From Affinundibacterium fentianense (GTDB taxonomy: Bacteria > Pseudomonadota > Gammaproteobacteria > Burkholderiales > Burkholderiaceae_D), in NCBI RefSeq assembly GCF_018139545.1, contig NZ_JAGSPJ010000002.1, positions 310,001 through 374,000 on the forward strand: a DNA stretch of 64,000 bases, read 5' to 3'. This document shows positions 17,212-25,644 of the stretch, piece after piece (position 1 is the first letter of the stretch; each line of letters opens with the position of its first letter). The position numbers and the translations under genes were made by a program. The notes beneath the pieces are model-generated. The model saw only the letters and a program-made list of their open reading frames with translations, was not told the origin of the DNA and ran no database searches.

Positions 17212-18435
17212 CTATATTTGTTCGGCGATTCCCTGGCCTGCAGCGACACCAGACGCCCACGCCCATTGGAAATTAAAACCACCCAACCAACCCGTCACAT
17301 CAACCGCTTCTCCAACGAAAAACAAGCCGGGAACTTTCTTTGACATCATACTTTGTTGAGAAAGTTCACGTGTATCGACACCACCACGCGTCACTTCTGC
17401 CTTACGATATCCCTCTGTTCCATTCGGAATTAATTCCCAGCGATTAATTTTCTCGCCAAGCAATTGCAATCTTTTATCAGGCATATCTGCGATTCTAAGA
17501 TTTCCATCAAAACCATGCGCCGCTAACAGCCCCTCGACCAACCGAAGAGGCAAATAAGCTGACAGCCAATTCGTCAAATTTTTCTTACTGCTTGTTTTCG
17601 CCTGAATCAATTCGGTAGACAACGCTACCTCAGGTAACAAATTCAAAAAAATGCTCTGTTTTGGTTGCCAATAGCTTGAAATTTGCAAAATCGCTGGCCC
17701 GGACAATCCGCGGTGCGTAAATAAGAGATCTTCACGAAAAACAATTTTATTTTTCTGACTACCTGTTTCAATATCAACCTCTAACGAAATTCCCGCCATT
17801 GAAACAAAGGCCGCCCAATCGTTTGCTTCAAAAGTTAAGGGAACCAAGGCTGGACGAGGTTCAACTACTTTCAATCCAAATTTCTTCGCAATTCTGTAAG
17901 AAAAATCTGTCGCTCCGATTTTGGGAATTGATAGACCACCGGTTGCAATCACAACGTTGTTGGCCATTAAGATCTTTTCTTCAGTGGTCACAACAAATCC
18001 ATCCGGACTACGATCGATATCCAAGACTTTGCAAGGCATGGCCCAGCTCACTTGACCCGCGTTACATTCAGATCGAAGCATATTAATAATATCTTCTGCA
18101 CTGACATCGCAAAATAACTGTCCTTTGTGCTTTTCGTGAAACGCGATTCGATAACGCTTCACAAGATTCAAAAAATCTTGCGGTGAATACCGAGACAGTG
18201 CGCTCCGACAAAAATGGGGATTATCAGAAATAAAATTTTGCCATGTCGCATGCAAGTTTGTAAAATTACATCGCCCGCCCCCAGAAATCCGGATTTTTTC
18301 GGCTAATTTGCTTGCATGATCGACCAACAGGACAGACTTACCAGCTTGACCTGCGACGGCAGCACACATCATTCCTGCGGCGCCCGCCCCAACGACGATC
18401 ACATCATAGCTTCCGGATTTTTTTGATATTGACAT
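17212..18435 (-). CDS. HI0933/YhiN-family FAD-dependent oxidoreductase
   Basis: The 407-residue flavoprotein begins with the dinucleotide-binding fold VIVVGAGAAGMMCAAVAG at about residues 12-29, then the family signature KIRISGGGRCNFTN. Near the end, GLFFVGEAVDVTGWLGGFNFQ is the conserved C-terminal FAD contact of the HI0933/YhiN/BaiN family. Members are soluble and widespread, and most have no assigned substrate. Length is normal. A small gap of 13 bp separates it from the nucleotidyltransferase downstream. Confidence 0.93.
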   Translation of the reverse strand: MSISKKSGSYDVIVVGAGAAGMMCAAVAGQAGKSVLLVDHASKLAEKIRISGGGRCNFTNLHATWQNFISDNPHFCRSALSRYSPQDFLNLVKRYRIAFHEKHKGQLFCDVSAEDIINMLRSECNAGQVSWAMPCKVLDIDRSPDGFVVTTEEKILMANNVVIATGGLSIPKIGATDFSYRIAKKFGLKVVEPRPALVPLTFEANDWAAFVSMAGISLEVDIETGSQKNKIVFREDLLFTHRGLSGPAILQISSYWQPKQSIFLNLLPEVALSTELIQAKTSSKKNLTNWLSAYLPLRLVEGLLAAHGFDGNLRIADMPDKRLQLLGEKINRWELIPNGTEGYRKAEVTRGGVDTRELSQQSMMSKKVPGLFFVGEAVDVTGWLGGFNFQWAWASGVAAGQGIAEQI

Positions 18436-18519
18436 AATTTCCTAATGAATCGACGTTGCGATTCCTTTGCAAAAACAACTAGAAGCGATGCATTGTAACG
18501 GAAATATGCATAGGTTAAT

Positions 18520-19506
18520 TCAGCAACATTGTTTGACACGTCGTGCGAGCGCGAGGCACAACATGTGTTGCTGACGAATATTTTCTGGAATTTCTATTTT
18601 CCCGTCTAGAACCGACTTAATCCATCTAGCCGTGTGTTCCGCGCCTACGCCCTCCGGCAAATTCACCGACTCAGCGATCAGTTGAGATGACGCTTCTAAC
18701 AATATTTCACGTTGTCCACGGAAATAGGCATCCATTCTTTGCGCACGTCCAGTACTTGCTACAACTTCCCCCTCAGTGCCGCGGCTCAAGACTACAGCAC
18801 CATCCTCCGGAGGTGCGATCTGTTGAAAATAGCAATCCAACATCGCTTGGTATTCAGGATGCGTATATGAACTCAATCGCAATGCTGGCTGAGCAAATGG
18901 TTGTAGGATTTTGACGATCGTATGCGTTGAATTACGCACCCCTAAGATGCGCCTCATCATCAAAATTCTATATATCGCCGGAGACAAAGCTTTCAGAGGC
19001 ATAAAGGCGAGTCGGGTCGTATTCAATTTCGTATCAACTTGATCTACCGTGCTAGCGGCATCGATTTGCAACTCGGTAAATATTTCCGCGCTAGTGACTC
19101 GACCAGGATCTTCCGTAAGGCCATGAACTAACACAGGCGCTCCTGAATTGGCCAGCAAGACAGCAAGAAGAGGCGTTAAGTTTGGGCGTTTACGTGCACC
19201 GTTATAACTAGGAATAATGATAGGCGCGTACTCTGAATTTAAGGGCGCATTTATGACTGGCATCGACGCATGTGCAGCGTCCAAAAAGCCAGCAATCTCC
19301 TCGATGGACTCTCCTTTGATTCGCATTGCCAAAAGTATCCCTCCCATTTCTAGGTCGTTAACACGCCCATCGAGCATTGCACAATACAAATGGCGGGCAT
19401 CGTGACGAGACAAATCTCTTGCGCCATCTTTACCTCGTCCAATTTCTTTAATGTAGGAAGCTGCAATAAAAGGCTGGAGACTAAGTTGATCTTGAGTATT
19501 TTTCAT
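18520..19506 (-). CDS. ybiB: YbiB-like DNA-binding protein (TrpD2 family)
   Basis: The 328-residue protein resembles anthranilate phosphoribosyltransferase: an N-terminal helical domain (AARHLYCAMLDGRVNDLEMGG in altered form) and the glycosyltransferase-3 core with PSYNGARKRPNLTPLLAVLL in place of the TrpD phosphoribosyl-binding loop. That replacement and the later RGTEGEVV are typical of YbiB/TrpD2, which binds nucleic acid and lacks TrpD activity in E. coli. No trp genes are nearby. The role is unclear; LexA-regulated DNA repair is known for E. coli ybiB. Confidence 0.85.
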   Translation of the reverse strand: MKNTQDQLSLQPFIAASYIKEIGRGKDGARDLSRHDARHLYCAMLDGRVNDLEMGGILLAMRIKGESIEEIAGFLDAAHASMPVINAPLNSEYAPIIIPSYNGARKRPNLTPLLAVLLANSGAPVLVHGLTEDPGRVTSAEIFTELQIDAASTVDQVDTKLNTTRLAFMPLKALSPAIYRILMMRRILGVRNSTHTIVKILQPFAQPALRLSSYTHPEYQAMLDCYFQQIAPPEDGAVVLSRGTEGEVVASTGRAQRMDAYFRGQREILLEASSQLIAESVNLPEGVGAEHTARWIKSVLDGKIEIPENIRQQHMLCLALARRVKQCC

Positions 19507-19692
19507 ATCCTAAGCTTACACTGCATCAGACAAAGTTCAAAACTCGCAGAATCAACTACAGAACGTCAATCAAATAAGCATGTTGAAAATGGACATCATA
19601 GTTAGGATACGTTTCTTATAGGGTGGAAATGCTGATGATTTACTGGTATCTTTCGCTATACTTGTTTCTATTCTCATAAAAAAACTCCTACC

Positions 19693-20187
19693 ATGAATTC
19701 TCAAAATTCAAACACGAATGCCGCTTACCAAAAGCTTCACGTCCTATTGGTAGATGATGATGAGTTTCTTCTGGAACTCATGAAAGTGACATTGCGCGAT
19801 TTGGGAGTTGGCAGTGTCGCTTTAGCACACAATGGTTTTGAAGGCCTCAACGCCTATCGACAAAACTCTCAACGTCCCAATCTCATCATTTGTGATTTAT
19901 GTATGCCGCAGTTAGGTGGGATGGAATTATTGAGTCATTTAGCTTTGGATGGTTGCCAGTCGGACATCTTAATCATTTCTGGTCACAATCTTGTTCCTCC
20001 AGTCGACAATCATTGGTCACTTTCTAACTATAATGGCCCTATTCTTAATCTTGCGGAAAAAATCGCACGTATTCAAGGACTCAAAGTCCACGCAAGTTTT
20101 GAAAAACCCATTACTCGTGAAAAAATTATTGAAATGCTCGACGTTGTGATCGCACAAAATTCCCCTCGCCTTCAATCCGACAATTAG
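19693..20187 (+). CDS. Stand-alone receiver-domain response regulator
   Basis: A 164-residue single-domain protein with the CheY-like receiver fold: acidic cluster Asp21-Asp23 (LLVDDDEF), phosphoacceptor Asp68 in IICDLCMP, Ser in ILIISGH, and Lys in the last strand (SFEKPITREKI). An insertion of about 20 residues precedes the final helix. There is no output domain, so it must act through a protein partner. No histidine kinase lies in the window near it. A downstream VOC-family gene is 36 bp away and may be cotranscribed. Confidence 0.9.
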   Translation: MNSQNSNTNAAYQKLHVLLVDDDEFLLELMKVTLRDLGVGSVALAHNGFEGLNAYRQNSQRPNLIICDLCMPQLGGMELLSHLALDGCQSDILIISGHNLVPPVDNHWSLSNYNGPILNLAEKIARIQGLKVHASFEKPITREKIIEMLDVVIAQNSPRLQSDN

Positions 20188-20223
20188 AATTCCCCTGCAC
20201 CGGTCACCTCACAGAGAAACGCC

Positions 20224-20589
20224 ATGATTTTAGGAATGCGAACCGTTATTTATCCCGTCTCTGATTTACAGAAAGCGAAGGACTGGTATACAAAAGTCTT
20301 GGAAAAAGATGCCTATTTTGACGAGGTATTTTATGTTGGCTTTCAGGTCGGTGGTTTCGAATTAGGTTTAATTCCAGACGGAATATCTGGGATTGCAGGA
20401 TCACAAGCGTTGTGGGGAGTAACCGATGTTCAATTCGAGTTAGATCGTCTACTTAAGTTCGGCGCAAGCTTATTAGAACCCGCAACTGAGGTTGGTGGTG
20501 GCATAGTCGTAGCAGCAGTCAAAGATCCTTTTGGCAATCGATTTGGCTTAGTCCACAATCCTCATTTTGATTGCAATGCGGTACGCTAA
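20224..20589 (+). CDS. VOC (glyoxalase/bleomycin resistance) family protein
   Basis: The 121-residue product has the paired beta-alpha-beta-beta-beta units of the vicinal oxygen chelate fold: YPVSDLQKAKDWYTKVL, then GFELGLIP, and PFGNRFGLVHNPH near the end. Members include glyoxalases, dioxygenases and drug-binding proteins. The metal-ligand pattern is incomplete by eye, so the reaction cannot be named. Confidence 0.9.
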   Translation: MILGMRTVIYPVSDLQKAKDWYTKVLEKDAYFDEVFYVGFQVGGFELGLIPDGISGIAGSQALWGVTDVQFELDRLLKFGASLLEPATEVGGGIVVAAVKDPFGNRFGLVHNPHFDCNAVR

Positions 20590-20663
20590 AGAACAAGATG
20601 GGACGCAAGATTAATGAGCAAGCTTGACGAGCGTCCAAACAGTTTTGCAAATCACACAGTTAT

Positions 20664-21347
20664 CTAAATAAGTACCAATAACGCGATCACCAGTAAAACA
20701 AGCGCAACAGCAAAATTAATGCTGCGAGTTACCCACGCTCGTTGGCGCAACCGGTTTGCGATCATTCCCCCAGCGAAAATCGCCAATAGGTCAGCTGGTA
20801 TTGCCGTGATTGGGATTAACGCGGATAAAAAGAAAACAGCGGACGTCGATTTATTCTCAACAAATTGCGGCATAAAAGACAAAAAGAAAATAATCGTCTT
20901 TGGGTTGCTCAATTCAATAATGATGCCATTGATAAACAAGCGAACGATATCGTTTTTTCCTATCGAGGTCTGCTGGGCTTGTATGTTTTTAGCGCGGATA
21001 ACAGAGATTTCAGCCTCCGAAGTGTCATTCAACTCCGCTATCTCATCTTCCTCTATTTTGGTCGCTGACATGAACGAATCATATGCAAGATATAAAAGGT
21101 AAATCGCACCAGCATACTTGACAAGCTGCAATAGCCAAGGGAACTTAACCGCCAACAAACTCAATCCCATTGCTGCAAAAAATGCATGTAAAACACCACC
21201 CATCGCAAGACCTAGTGAGGATGCCATGCCACCACTGACACCATACTGAACACTGCGAGAGAGTACATAAGCCATCGAAGGCCCTGGCGAAGCACTAAGC
21301 AACAACCCAGCGAACGCAACGGTGAGTACCGCGTTTAATTCAAACAT
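20664..21347 (-). CDS. LysE/RhtB-family amino acid exporter
   Basis: A 227-residue membrane protein with about six hydrophobic segments and the family start FAGLLLSASPGPSMAYVLSR, which carries the conserved PGP motif. A hydrophilic loop of about 40 residues (EEDEIAELNDTSEAEISV) at about 95-130 is longer than usual. RhtB-type carriers export amino acids or their derivatives by proton antiport. Its start overlaps the end of the upstream 2OG-Fe(II) oxygenase by 13 bp, so the pair is translationally coupled, which suggests that the exported compound is related to the oxygenase product or substrate. Confidence 0.9.
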   Translation of the reverse strand: MFELNAVLTVAFAGLLLSASPGPSMAYVLSRSVQYGVSGGMASSLGLAMGGVLHAFFAAMGLSLLAVKFPWLLQLVKYAGAIYLLYLAYDSFMSATKIEEDEIAELNDTSEAEISVIRAKNIQAQQTSIGKNDIVRLFINGIIIELSNPKTIIFFLSFMPQFVENKSTSAVFFLSALIPITAIPADLLAIFAGGMIANRLRQRAWVTRSINFAVALVLLVIALLVLI

Positions 21348-22372
21348 GAAGCTTTTCCTTCTAAAAATTGATTCCTATTCACTAGCCCCAGTTTTCCGCT
21401 GTTTATAGTCAATCTTGAATACAAATCCTTTTCCTGACCGTCGCGCATTCTCAAGTAAGCAAAATCTTGTGTCACTTGCTTTAGAAGATGCTCGCCAGCG
21501 ATGACCGGCTGCCGGCTATTTTTCTTGGCTTCAATCATCGGATGTATCACCGACTGATAGTCAAAAGCAGCAAAATAAGGCATGGAAAATCGCTCTTGCC
21601 CAGTATTCAATACACGATGTGGATTGGAACGATAACGCCCGCCTGAGATCACCTCGGCCATATCACCGACGTTCATCACGAGGGTGTTGGGTATGGGTGG
21701 AGCATCCAACCAGTTGCCCCTGACATCGACAGTTTGTAAACCGGGTGAAGTTTGATAAAGCAAAGTAAAGAATTCATAATCGGTGTGCGCTCCCATCATG
21801 CTATGCGTTCTAGCATTGCGTTGCACCGTATTGTTCTCTGGGTAATGAATCAAACGTAGCTGAGCTGTCGGCTTTGACATCATATTTGTTAAAGAATTGA
21901 AGCGCAGCCCCAAAGCTGCTTCAATTGTATGCGTTAGCATACGAGCCAGATCACTCACCGCTTCATAGTAGGAGTAAACAGCAGATTTAAATCCAAGTAA
22001 GTCTGGCCAAGTATTCGGGCCATAGAATATATTTCCTGAGAGGAAATCGATATCGAACGCAGGCAGCTCAAGGCCGATATCATAAGACTCATACATACGC
22101 ATCGCCTCATCAACATACATGCCGCATTCTGAGAAACCAACATAGCCAGAGTGGCGTATCGCACGCGCTATGTCATATTTCTGTTTGAATGCATCTGACT
22201 GTGAAAAGAAGTGCAATGCTGCAGCTTGGGCTGAAGCAATCAATTTTAATGAAATTCCATGGTTCGACAAGTAGCAAAATCCAGTATTCTGCAATGCCGT
22301 ATCTAGCAGTTCTGCCAATTTCGGCTCTCTCGGATTTCGTCTTAGTTCTGTCAAATCAACGATTGGAATCAT
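21335..22372 (-). CDS. 2-oxoglutarate/Fe(II)-dependent oxygenase, isopenicillin N synthase-like
   Basis: The 345-residue protein starts with the non-haem oxygenase N-terminal domain (MIPIVDLTELRRNP, GFCYLSNHGIS). The iron triad is His196 and Asp198 in AHTDYEFF and His252 in SNPHRVL, and Arg261-x-Ser263 is the 2-oxoglutarate (or substrate) binding pair. Family members hydroxylate or desaturate amino acids, peptides and small metabolites, or form ethylene. The substrate cannot be inferred. The coupled LysE-type exporter downstream points to an amino acid-like compound. Confidence 0.92.
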   Translation of the reverse strand: MIPIVDLTELRRNPREPKLAELLDTALQNTGFCYLSNHGISLKLIASAQAAALHFFSQSDAFKQKYDIARAIRHSGYVGFSECGMYVDEAMRMYESYDIGLELPAFDIDFLSGNIFYGPNTWPDLLGFKSAVYSYYEAVSDLARMLTHTIEAALGLRFNSLTNMMSKPTAQLRLIHYPENNTVQRNARTHSMMGAHTDYEFFTLLYQTSPGLQTVDVRGNWLDAPPIPNTLVMNVGDMAEVISGGRYRSNPHRVLNTGQERFSMPYFAAFDYQSVIHPMIEAKKNSRQPVIAGEHLLKQVTQDFAYLRMRDGQEKDLYSRLTINSGKLGLVNRNQFLEGKASCLN

Positions 22373-22782
22373 CGATGCCTCCTCAATAAAGATGGAGCCA
22401 TGATAACAACCATGAATATTAAATTAATATGCAAATAAGACAGCTAAATAGCCTTCTATTCTCCCTTTCAATTCGCGATGACACTATTCTTACCAGCTCA
22501 ACAAAACTATTTACTTTTATACAATAATAGACGCAATTTTTCTGACCAACCATTGATCTCGAAATGATCTACTTGATTACGAGGCTGCCTTTAGAATTTG
22601 CATGGTCATGTCTCTTAGAGTTTGGCCTCTATTGTGAGTACCAATCAAACTTCAATGGCTGAGGGTAAGCTATTTTTTTAATCTTTAAATTATCATCAAC
22701 TCTATTCAACGCGATGACAATGAATTGTCGCCTAAGCAATTCATTGCAAATTAATTGTAAAAAAATTAGATATCGTCCAGTG
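22373..22782. other. Intergenic region without recognised genes
   Basis: About 400 bp of AT-rich sequence between the oxygenase start and the ahpD terminator, with no ORF showing family features. The promoter of the oxygenase-exporter pair must lie near 22380-22480, but no clear boxes were assigned. Confidence 0.5.
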
Positions 22783-22809
22783 AAAAAAAAGCCGCATCAA
22801 CACGCGGCT
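22783..22809 (-). terminator. Terminator downstream of ahpD
   Basis: Stem AGCCGC / GCGGCT with an eight-base loop, followed on the minus strand by eight T residues. It lies about 100 bp after the ahpD stop. Confidence 0.85.
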
Positions 22810-22908
22810 CTTTCCTATCTTGCACTACCGAACTCCGTCAAGATCTGCAGCAAAAGACAAAGCGTCTCAGCATTCATTGGAAAAACTCCCAGAGATTGAT
22901 GAGAATTT

Positions 22909-23442
22909 CTACAAAGATTCGGCAGCGATCACCTGAGAAGCAGCATTGATGACTGCTGCGATCCGTCCTACATCACGTAACTGTGTGGTGGACATGCCTT
23001 CTTTACGGAGAAGATCAAAATGTGATTTGACGCAGAAATGGCATTTGCCAACAATCGAGGCAGCCAAAGCATACATTTCAAAACGGCGCTTATCAACACC
23101 ACCATTCGTCGCATAGGCGTTCATACGAAGTTGTGCCCCCTGACTTTTCAGATCCTCATCATCGGCCATTTCAACGAATGGATACCAGACATTATTCATA
23201 CCCATTAAGGAGGCCGCTGTCAGAGCCGCTTGCACTTCCTCAGGGGCGATGTGCCCTGAGTTCTTAATCAGATCTATCAACACTTTACTCTTCGCTGCAA
23301 ATGCCGCTGCCAAGGCAACCGCTACAGCATCGTTACCTTCCAGACTAGAACGAGCGATTGTACTGTCCACATTCAAACGAATATCTTTTGCATAGTCAGG
23401 AATGCTATTTTTAATCGAAGTTAGAAATTCCATAGTTTTCAC
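22909..23442 (-). CDS. ahpD: Alkyl hydroperoxide reductase AhpD
   Basis: A 177-residue carboxymuconolactone decarboxylase-like protein with the AhpD redox motif Cys134-His-Phe-Cys137 followed by His141 (GKCHFCVKSH). AhpD reduces the peroxiredoxin AhpC, using lipoyl or thiol donors. It follows ahpC by 152 bp, with a strong UUCG hairpin between, so it may be expressed by read-through. No ahpF is present, which fits an AhpC/AhpD system. Confidence 0.94.
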   Translation of the reverse strand: MKTMEFLTSIKNSIPDYAKDIRLNVDSTIARSSLEGNDAVAVALAAAFAAKSKVLIDLIKNSGHIAPEEVQAALTAASLMGMNNVWYPFVEMADDEDLKSQGAQLRMNAYATNGGVDKRRFEMYALAASIVGKCHFCVKSHFDLLRKEGMSTTQLRDVGRIAAVINAASQVIAAESL

Positions 23443-23462
23443 CTATTAATTAGCGTTTTTAA

Positions 23463-23480
23463 AACCCGCCGAAGCGGGTT
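23463..23480 (-). terminator. UUCG tetraloop hairpin between ahpC and ahpD
   Basis: On the minus strand AACCCGC-TTCG-GCGGGTT is followed by TTTTAAAA. The C(UUCG)G loop is very stable, and the T run is short. It ends about 20 bp before the ahpD start, and could act as an attenuator or as an end for ahpC mRNA. Confidence 0.65.
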
Positions 23481-23594
23481 GATTGTATTTTAGCGGAAGG
23501 AAGCACAGAAGTATGTGCTTGATCACTCCACATCATCGAAGACTACTTTGCAATGAGGACCAAAGCTAGGACAGATCGACAATTAACATTCAAT

Positions 23595-24143
23595 TTATAA
23601 AGTCGAACCGCCTACTGAACGATTACATGGACACAATTCATCGGTTTGCAAACCATCCAAAATACGCAAGATTTCAGTCGGATTACGGCCGACATTCAAA
23701 TTATTCACGGATACGTGTTGAATGACATTGTCTGGATCAACGATGAAAGTTGCGCGCAATGCCACACCTGCGTTGACGTCACGTACGCCCAACATATCCA
23801 CTAACGAACCCGTTGCATCGCCGAACGCGTAGTGATTCAACTTATCCAAATCTTTGTGTTCACGACGCCATGCCAATTTGCAAAATTCGTTGTCAGTAGA
23901 ACCGCCCATCAATACTGCATCGCGGTCTGAGAAATCTGACGCTAATTTAGCAAATTCAACGATTTCTGTTGGGCAAACAAAGGTGAAATCTTTTGGATAG
24001 AAATAGATGACTTTCCATTTACCTGGGAAAGAAGCTTCAGTAATCGTTTCAAAAGCAGACACGCCGTTCTCTTCATGATGATTAAAGCCAGGTTTTGCTG
24101 CTGGCACACTGAATGCGTCAAGTTTTTGTCCAACTGTTTTCAT
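23595..24143 (-). CDS. ahpC: Alkyl hydroperoxide reductase AhpC, typical 2-Cys peroxiredoxin
   Basis: AhpC reduces organic peroxides, hydrogen peroxide and peroxynitrite. The 182-residue protein has peroxidatic Cys57 in DFTFVCPTE and resolving cysteines near the end (Cys171 and Cys173 in ELCPCNRS), as in mycobacterial-type AhpC that pairs with AhpD. Its partner gene is directly downstream. OxyR control is usual for this family; half-site-like ATAG and CTAT are present upstream near 24288-24310 but not at OxyR spacing. Confidence 0.95.
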   Translation of the reverse strand: MKTVGQKLDAFSVPAAKPGFNHHEENGVSAFETITEASFPGKWKVIYFYPKDFTFVCPTEIVEFAKLASDFSDRDAVLMGGSTDNEFCKLAWRREHKDLDKLNHYAFGDATGSLVDMLGVRDVNAGVALRATFIVDPDNVIQHVSVNNLNVGRNPTEILRILDGLQTDELCPCNRSVGGSTL

Positions 24144-24490
24144 TGATTTCTCCTAGTTAATTGAGATGAGTATTACATTTGTTGTCGCTAATTCTTTTTT
24201 AAAGACATAAAAAGCAGAACATCGACAAATTCCGTTTAAATTCACAACTGAGACGAAGCTTACCACTATGAAACATTCAAATCCAATAGATATTTTCTAA
24301 ATCACTATTAGCCTCTACCTAAGTCGATTCGCTTTTAAGATATCCTTAAATCACAAAATCCAGAGAGCAGAATAGTCGGTAATGACAATTGCCGTGACAA
24401 AAAAACGCTTAACAAAACAACTTTTGCGGTTTGCATCCCAAATTATGTCGCATATCGTGCGCAAAAATCTGCGAACACATGTTGAGCCGC
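24144..24490. other. Divergent spacer between ahpC and psd
   Basis: About 350 bp, AT-rich, holding the promoters of both genes. Nothing else with family features was found. Fragments of OxyR-like half-sites occur near 24288-24310 without the 11 bp period. Confidence 0.45.
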
Positions 24491-24496
24491 TATAAT
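24491..24496 (+). promoter_or_regulatory. Likely -10 box of psd
   Basis: A perfect TATAAT lies 32 bp before the GTG start of psd. The -35 region at the right distance is poor, so this is only a moderate call. Confidence 0.5.
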
Positions 24497-24527
24497 CCGA
24501 ATTCTTTACTTACATGACGAGTTCCCC

Positions 24528-25367
24528 GTGTTTGATCGTTTAGCCGTCCTTCCGCAATATTTCTTACCCAAATATTTATTAACAGCGTTTGCAGGTCTCG
24601 TTGCCAATGATCGTGGAGGCAAGCGTACCACGCGTCTCATCAATTGGTTCGTTAAAAAATACAAGGTCAATATGCTAGAAGCAGCAAATCCGGACACTGC
24701 TAGCTATGCGAGCTTTAACGAATTTTTCACACGTCCATTGCGCGCCGATGCTCGCCCTATTGCGTCTGCAAAATATGTATGCCCAGTTGATGGGGCGATA
24801 AGTGAATTCGGTAAAATTAAGCATGGACAAATTTTTCAAGCAAAAGGCCATTACTTTTCAACCGTTGCGCTAGTCGGTGGTGATGTCGACCTCGCCGCAC
24901 AATATCAGAATGGCCAATTCGCGAATATCTATTTAAGTCCTCGTGACTACCATCGGATCCACATGCCTTGCGATGGTCAACTAAAAAAAATGATCTATGT
25001 CCCGGGCGAATTATTTTCTGTGAATCCGACAACTGCTCGCGGTGTTCCTGGTCTCTTCGCTCGAAATGAACGAGTCGTCTGTGTATTCGACTCCCCGCAT
25101 GGAGAATTTATTTTAGTTCTCGTAGGCGCCACGATTGTCGGCAGTATGCAAACCAGCTGGCATGGCATTGTGAATCCTCCTCGTAGCAAAGAAATCCGCG
25201 AGTGGTCTTATTCCGATCACAGTGTATTTTTAAAAAAGGGCGAGGAGATGGGACGCTTCCTACTCGGATCGACGGTTGTAATGCTATTCCGCGAAGATAG
25301 CATGCAATTCAATCCAAAATGGAAAGCCACAGCGGCAGTAAAGCTTGGAGAGGAGATGGGTGCATAG
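24528..25367 (+). CDS. psd: Phosphatidylserine decarboxylase proenzyme
   Basis: Psd converts phosphatidylserine to phosphatidylethanolamine at the inner membrane. The 279-residue proenzyme starts with GTG (24528); no in-frame ATG precedes it. It shows the family stretches FNEFFTRPLR, YLSPRDYHRIHMPCDG and the self-cleavage motif LLGST, where cleavage before Ser248 would create the pyruvoyl cofactor and the small alpha subunit. His in the YHRIHMP segment and an Asp upstream (PVDGAISE) are the other catalytic residues. It is a single-gene unit divergent from ahpC. The usual partner pssA is not in the window. Confidence 0.96.
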   Translation: MFDRLAVLPQYFLPKYLLTAFAGLVANDRGGKRTTRLINWFVKKYKVNMLEAANPDTASYASFNEFFTRPLRADARPIASAKYVCPVDGAISEFGKIKHGQIFQAKGHYFSTVALVGGDVDLAAQYQNGQFANIYLSPRDYHRIHMPCDGQLKKMIYVPGELFSVNPTTARGVPGLFARNERVVCVFDSPHGEFILVLVGATIVGSMQTSWHGIVNPPRSKEIREWSYSDHSVFLKKGEEMGRFLLGSTVVMLFREDSMQFNPKWKATAAVKLGEEMGA

Positions 25368-25586
25368 CCTATTTGTTACTTCCAACAACCTATTATTCTT
25401 TCGACCTCTGATCCATAAGGGTGAGAGGCAAAAAGGTTGTCACAGAGATAAAAATCTTTCGACGAAACGATCTGATTAAGAGATCATTTCTACACAATTC
25501 GCAGACTAAAATACCTATCTTGATCCTTGAATTTGGAACAAGCTTGACCCGCCACAAGTAAATATGCATTGCATTGCACAAACTTC

Positions 25587-25615
25587 TTGCATCAACTTGA
25601 AACTTGATACATAAT
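25587..25615 (+). promoter_or_regulatory. Candidate promoter of the TonB-like gene
   Basis: TTGCAT and CATAAT separated by 17 bp. The -10 box overlaps the left edge of the palindrome at 25613-25643. Confidence 0.45.
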
Positions 25616-25643
25616 CTAAATACGAATTATTCTTATTTAGATT
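25613..25643. promoter_or_regulatory. 31 bp near-perfect palindrome before a TonB-like gene; possible Fur-type operator
   Basis: Outer arms AATCTAAATA (25613-25622) and TATTTAGATT (25634-25643) are exact complements, and the core is GAAT-T-ATTC; only one base pair breaks the symmetry. The central 19 bp (25619-25637) matches the E. coli Fur consensus at about 11 positions by my count. It ends one base before the ATG, so it could also hide the ribosome site as an RNA hairpin. TonB genes are commonly iron-regulated. Confidence 0.6.
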
Positions 25644-25644
25644 A

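Noticed and set aside
20600-20637. GGACGC / GCGTCC hairpin between the VOC and LysE genes as a terminator
   Set aside because: The loop is long and no T run follows on either strand.
24288-24310. ATAG and CTAT elements upstream of ahpC resembling an OxyR site
   Set aside because: The spacing does not follow the 11 bp period required for OxyR, so the site is not called.
24447-24470. TGTCGC upstream of psd as another ArgR site
   Set aside because: No AA at the right distance and no tandem partner; chance match.
25393-25581. 62-codon minus-strand frame between psd and the TonB-like gene
   Set aside because: No domain or ribosome site; the region is better read as a promoter spacer.
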